DNA from: Otis tarda
Lineage: Eukaryota > Chordata > Aves > Otidiformes > Otididae
Length of the DNA stretch: 64,000 bases
Direction: 5' to 3'
Assembly (NCBI GenBank): GCA_026413225.1
Contig: CM048553.1
Location: 21,452,501 to 21,516,500, forward strand
The translations under genes and the position numbers were made by a program. The notes under the pieces are model-generated. The model was not told the origin of the DNA, searched no databases, and was given only the letters and a program-made list of their open reading frames with translations. Shown one piece after another: positions 59,846 to 64,000 of this stretch (within the stretch, counting starts at the first letter, position 1; every line of letters starts with the position of its first letter).

Positions 59846-59892
59846 TGTCGTGGTTTTTACAGTCTAGTCCTGATCGGGGCTGAACTACGACA
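59846..59892 (+). mobile_element. 47-bp miniature LTR related to the 47788-48895 element
   Basis: The element starts TGTCGTGGTTTTT and ends CTGATCGGGGCTGAACTACGACA, with a perfect TGTCGT/ACGACA terminal repeat. CTAAT flanks it on both sides (59841-59845 and 59893-59897), a perfect 5-bp target duplication. Its last 32 bases differ from the end of the 1.1 kb LTR at only four positions, all transitions, and three of the four are CpG here against TpG/CpA there, so this copy looks less decayed. Almost the whole LTR interior is missing. The length equals, within one base, what deletion between two TGTGTAGT words in the long LTR would leave. Confidence 0.8.
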
Positions 59893-62800
59893 CTAATATA
59901 AAATTAAAATTGTGCTACAGGCTGTGATTTTTTAATTTCATTTACTTGTTCCAATATGTAACTGAGCTGTACTGACCAAAAATTACAGACTGCTCATCTG
60001 AAATGATGCTTAAAAATTGATTTCTATTAGGGAGTCATGGGTTTTAATCACATTATTAGCAAATGACTTTTAGAAAAGTATAAGAGCAGTTACACTTTAG
60101 TTAAATAAGAATAAGAATAAATAATAACAATCACTTTTCAGAAGTTAATAAATTTCAGAGAAAGTTAACCTTGACAGGTTTTTTTGTGGGGAAAAAAAAA
60201 CCCAAGCCAAACATATTTTTAATTATTTAAGTAGTTTCACCCAAACCTGTAAGGAACCAGATGCTCAATTTTGCCTCTGACATATCCTGGCAGACAACTT
60301 CCATATCTGTCAGAAAGTTCCACAACAACTGGAAGTACAACTCATTAAGCTACAATAACCTATAGGGTAAAAATAAATAGTAAAGTATCCTCTAACGTAC
60401 TATCATGACAGCAGAACATAACTAACTGACTGTTTTCAAAGTGTGATACAATAGCTGCTTTGAAATTATATCTACTGTTGATTTAAAATAAAAAAGTGTT
60501 TTATAAAGATACAATACTCAAATGAGAGTGCTCAAAACAGAAGCGTCTCTTTTTTTTCATTGTATTATATTGCAATAATTCACCAGTAACAATCTTGCAT
60601 TTAATACAAGATTCTTGATTTACAACTAGGTATCCAAGTATATGACTATATAATCAATGCCAGTTTAGCAGGGTTACTGTCCTTCATTCAATGTTACGAT
60701 TTCAATTAGTAACCTTTGCAACTAATATGCTAAAACAGATCAATTGCAAAGGCCACTACTTAAACGCAATAATTATAAATTACCTTTCATTTGACATTTA
60801 GTCCTGGCCAAAAAAATGACCAAGTCTCACAAAGGGTAATTAAGAAATCATATATATAACTTCAAGTGCAAAGAACATTGTATTGTAGATCCAGTCTCAA
60901 AGGCGAGGTTGGTGAGACAAGAAACCTGAATAATAAATCTTCCAAGGAGGAAAAGGTAAGTCTCTTCTTTAAAAATACAAAATTACTAACATACCAAATT
61001 CTTACCAGAATAATACAAAACAAGGCTAACTAGTTAGCATGCATAGACTAAGACCATGGCAAACAGATTTATCTTTATTTTCCCTTGGATGTATAACCAG
61101 CTTAAAGAACCAGAACATTTTACCATGGAGAAAAGTTGGACAGGTCTAAAAGGCCACGATAAAGAAGCTTATATTGCTACTTGCATGCAATTCATGATTG
61201 ACTAAACCTTGAAGTTCACAGTAGAAACTGTGAAGTCACAGGTATTAAGATCTGTGATGTTCTCTAAATATAGATAATTTAGGTCATAACCATAAGAGAT
61301 ACAAACAGTCTTCTGAGATAATCTTCATGTGACACTGGTATTACTTTAAAAGGAGTATTTCTATAATAACTCTTGATTAAATATAGAAATATGACAGCAG
61401 TGACTAAATCTAGATACTGTATGGTTTTTCTGTAAAGCTCTTCAGCCAAACTGGCTGTGCAGTCACTGGACAGACAGCACTAAAGGTGCTCACCACAAAA
61501 CTAGTTTCCTTCTTGGTAACTTTAAGTCTCCTTTCCAAGTATTTTTATATTTTAAAGATGTTTTCTAGAATGTTTTCAGAGATAGAAACTCACTTCAGAA
61601 GTGAGAGGCTATCTATAGCCTTTGTCACAAAATGGAAATAGATATTAGCATCCTCCTAAATGTCACTAACAATTTAACATTTCACCTATTATATTCACTG
61701 TCTCCATTAATTCCCAGAACCCTTGAACTCATGAAGTCAGTAATGTGCTGGAGTATCTAAGTTACTCGCTGAAGTTATTCAGATAAGATTTGAAATGTAG
61801 AAGAAGATGTACAGATGGCCGCATGTACTAGGAGACTAAGCCGACATATTCTAGTCTTTACAATTGTGAAAGAAGGTTTGAAAACGCTTCCCAAACCTTG
61901 CCTAAAGGCTCCGAAACTTGGGACCACACCTAATAAAGAGTGTTGGTTTTTGTGTTTGGCTCATGACTTCTTGAGGTCTGCAACTGGGGAAATTGCATTT
62001 ACTTCTCTAATCTTTTTTCCCCCTCCTTATTTCCTTCCCTTCACTGCCGCTTCATCACTAACTCTGCTTCTCAGATCTCCAACATTTTGCTTTTTTTAAA
62101 TTATTTGGAGTTTTCTCCTTCCTCTCTCTTAAAGGGCACTTGCCACATCCTCTCTCCCTTCTCCTGCTAACTCTGCCAGCATCAACTGGATCAAACTCTG
62201 CCCGGCCCCTCAGACCTCGGTGCTACCGTGATGCCTGCCTGGTATCTGTACAAATCTTCTCCTTTCAAGGGCTCACTGCAGAAGGTGGGAGAAATGCCAC
62301 CTGGCAAGTGAAGGAGTATATAAACACCAACTCCCTATAGGCCTTGGAGACAAAGAAATAAGGTGCTGCTGTTTCTTGTGACAGGTGCAGGCTTACTGTT
62401 AAATTAATACCACACGCCTGAGGGCCTTGTCTTCCCCTGCCTGGAGACTTGCTTTAGCTTCTAACAGAAATTATCTGATGTCCAGGTAACTGCTACACAC
62501 TCGGCTTCACTTTTTGCTTAGCTTTGTACAACTGTGTTGTGTAATACCTATTAAACATATTTTTGCAACTAATAAACACTAATAATGAATAATTATTCTG
62601 TGCACAATAGACTGTCTGTGACCCTACAATACAATGCAGAGAGGAATGTAGGCATGGGATGAGGGCAGAGGCCCTGAGCGACTGTGGAAGCCAAGGGCTA
62701 CAAGCAGCTTGTCTAGTGGTCTATGATCAGTCATCAAACAAATGGGAGCTGCACGTAAAACCAGTTTTAGGGGTAAAAAGAAAACAAGAACCAGTGCCAG

Positions 62801-64000
62801 CAGACATAACACACACTGCATACAGCACCTTTGGATGTCATGTGGAGTTACAGCACAACAAAAGTGCAAGCCACAAAGCATGCTAGCAAACACGTATGAA
62901 CAACCCAAGATGGATCCTATATGGAGGAGGAAGAAGCCGCCAGCATCAGCACTGTGCTCCTCCCGGTAAAAGATGCTGATGATTCACTGCACTCCCACTC
63001 TGATCCCAACAGCTGCCACCTTAGGACCCAGAAGTGCAGTGGGAAAAAAGGGTAGATGTCAGAAAGTTCATGTATATATTGTTTTTACTGCATATAATTT
63101 TAAACTATTGAAACTGGAATAACAATAGTTCTTTGATTAAACTAACAATAAATTCTTGGCTTTCCATATAAAGTGCTTCCATTTGTCCATAATGGCCTTT
63201 ATGAATGAAGGCCTGGTAATAATTCAACCAATCTCTTCCCAAAACATCAATCCCCCACAAATCAAATATCATGATGTTTAGAAGTGACAAGTAAGATTTG
63301 GCTCATTTTTCCTACAGATTACAATAGAGAAAGCTCAAAGGTGTTTGCCTCCTTGAAAAATGCATTTTGTTAACTAAACCCAGATCAACAAATGGATGGC
63401 ATTAAATCACTGTTCTCTTCTACATCACTCAAATTATTTGCTTTTAAGTTGTCCAAGCAGCACCCAGACAAATATTTTTAGTATCATATTTCTCATATCT
63501 TCATTCGACCCATCAAGATTCAAGACTCACAAATGCATTCATTTTTTATTACTACAACTAATAAATAAACCAAAACCAAAGTTTAGTGGGGCTATATTTA
63601 CATTTTTCAGGTGTACAGGAAAAGTATTGTTTGTAGAAATATAGGCTAATTATTTAAAAAGCTACACTTTTTAAAGCAAAGTACTAAATGCAAAGATAAA
63701 GCAGACGAAATGGGAACCAACTCAATCATTGACATATCTCTTAAGGTGTGCTTGTCCTCTCTTTTCTTTTACAAAAACTTAAGTTTGAAATGCTGTTTTT
63801 CCAAGCACATATGACATTGGAGTTAAACTTCTCCTTGGTCTCTTGAAACTTGAAACTCAGCAACATAATAAAAAAACAGGCAAAAATTGTAACAAATTCT
63901 GCCCATGCAGGACTATAAATCAGATTTTCAATTGGATTTTTTTCTCTTGTGCATGCTCATACATCTGGAAAGGAAAAGAATAATCTTTTGGGTGAAATGT

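Larger units (their letters stand above)
36816..64000 (-). other. CACNB2: CACNB2 5' intron (partial, at least 27 kb)
   Basis: Sequence upstream of the first SH3 exon, ending TTTTGCAG at the acceptor. I searched for the preceding exon (Ser/Asp-rich then Arg/Glu/Gln-rich) and for an alternative first exon without success. Recognisable content is limited to the CR1, solo LTR, mini-LTR, decayed LINE and simple repeats listed separately. The stretches 36816-43650, 44210-47780, 48900-51030, 53030-59780 and 59900-64000 hold no feature I can support. Long 5' introns in CACNB genes often hold enhancers, but none can be called from sequence alone. Confidence 0.75.

Overview
The window reads as vertebrate nuclear DNA, almost certainly from a bird. 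It is AT-rich and intron-dominated, has no bacterial gene architecture, and carries two CR1-type LINE fragments with typical avian CR1 tails plus an LTR of endogenous-retrovirus type. I saw no mammalian SINE or L1 sequence. The species cannot be fixed from the sequence alone. One protein-coding gene accounts for all the convincing coding sequence: CACNB2, the beta-2 auxiliary subunit of high-voltage-activated calcium channels. It runs on the minus strand. Eleven exons lie between 36815 (5' side) and 2982 (3' side), each bounded by AG/GT splice sites, and all of them join in phase. They encode most of the SH3 domain, the HOOK linker and the whole guanylate-kinase-like (GK) domain. The paralogue call rests on residues that separate beta-2 from beta-1, -3 and -4, such as [26 protein letters not shown] and the [12 protein letters not shown] stretch after the GK domain. 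The alternative first exons, the exon before the SH3 domain and the C-terminal exon were not found and probably lie outside the window. 

Layout along the plus strand: 1-2981, intron towards the last exon; 2982-5465, three GK exons; 5466-19800, a 14.3 kb intron; 19801-22309, three GK exons close together; 22310-29855, the HOOK region with two alternative seventh exons (20 nt and 134 nt) 145 nt apart, then the short exon before them; 32261-36815, the two SH3 exons; 36816-64000, at least 27 kb of a 5' intron. That intron holds a CR1 fragment (43660-44208), a 1.1 kb solo LTR (47788-48895), a very decayed LINE relic (about 51040-52420) and a 47-bp miniature of the same LTR (59846-59892). 

Read from 5' to 3', the ten exons of the 7A form make 1155 nt, exactly 385 codons. 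The 20-nt form makes 347 codons. Both alternative exons have length 2 modulo 3, so only inclusion of exactly one keeps the frame. The product sits on the cytoplasmic face of the membrane, where its GK groove holds the I-II linker of Cav1 and Cav2 alpha-1 subunits, promoting surface expression and setting gating. 

I found no previously undescribed biological system. The points most worth checking are a CR1 insertion that stops about 20 nt from the acceptor of a constitutive HOOK exon and may supply its branch point; the 47-bp mini-LTR with a perfect 5-bp target duplication; and the neural-microexon-like signals around the 20-nt exon.
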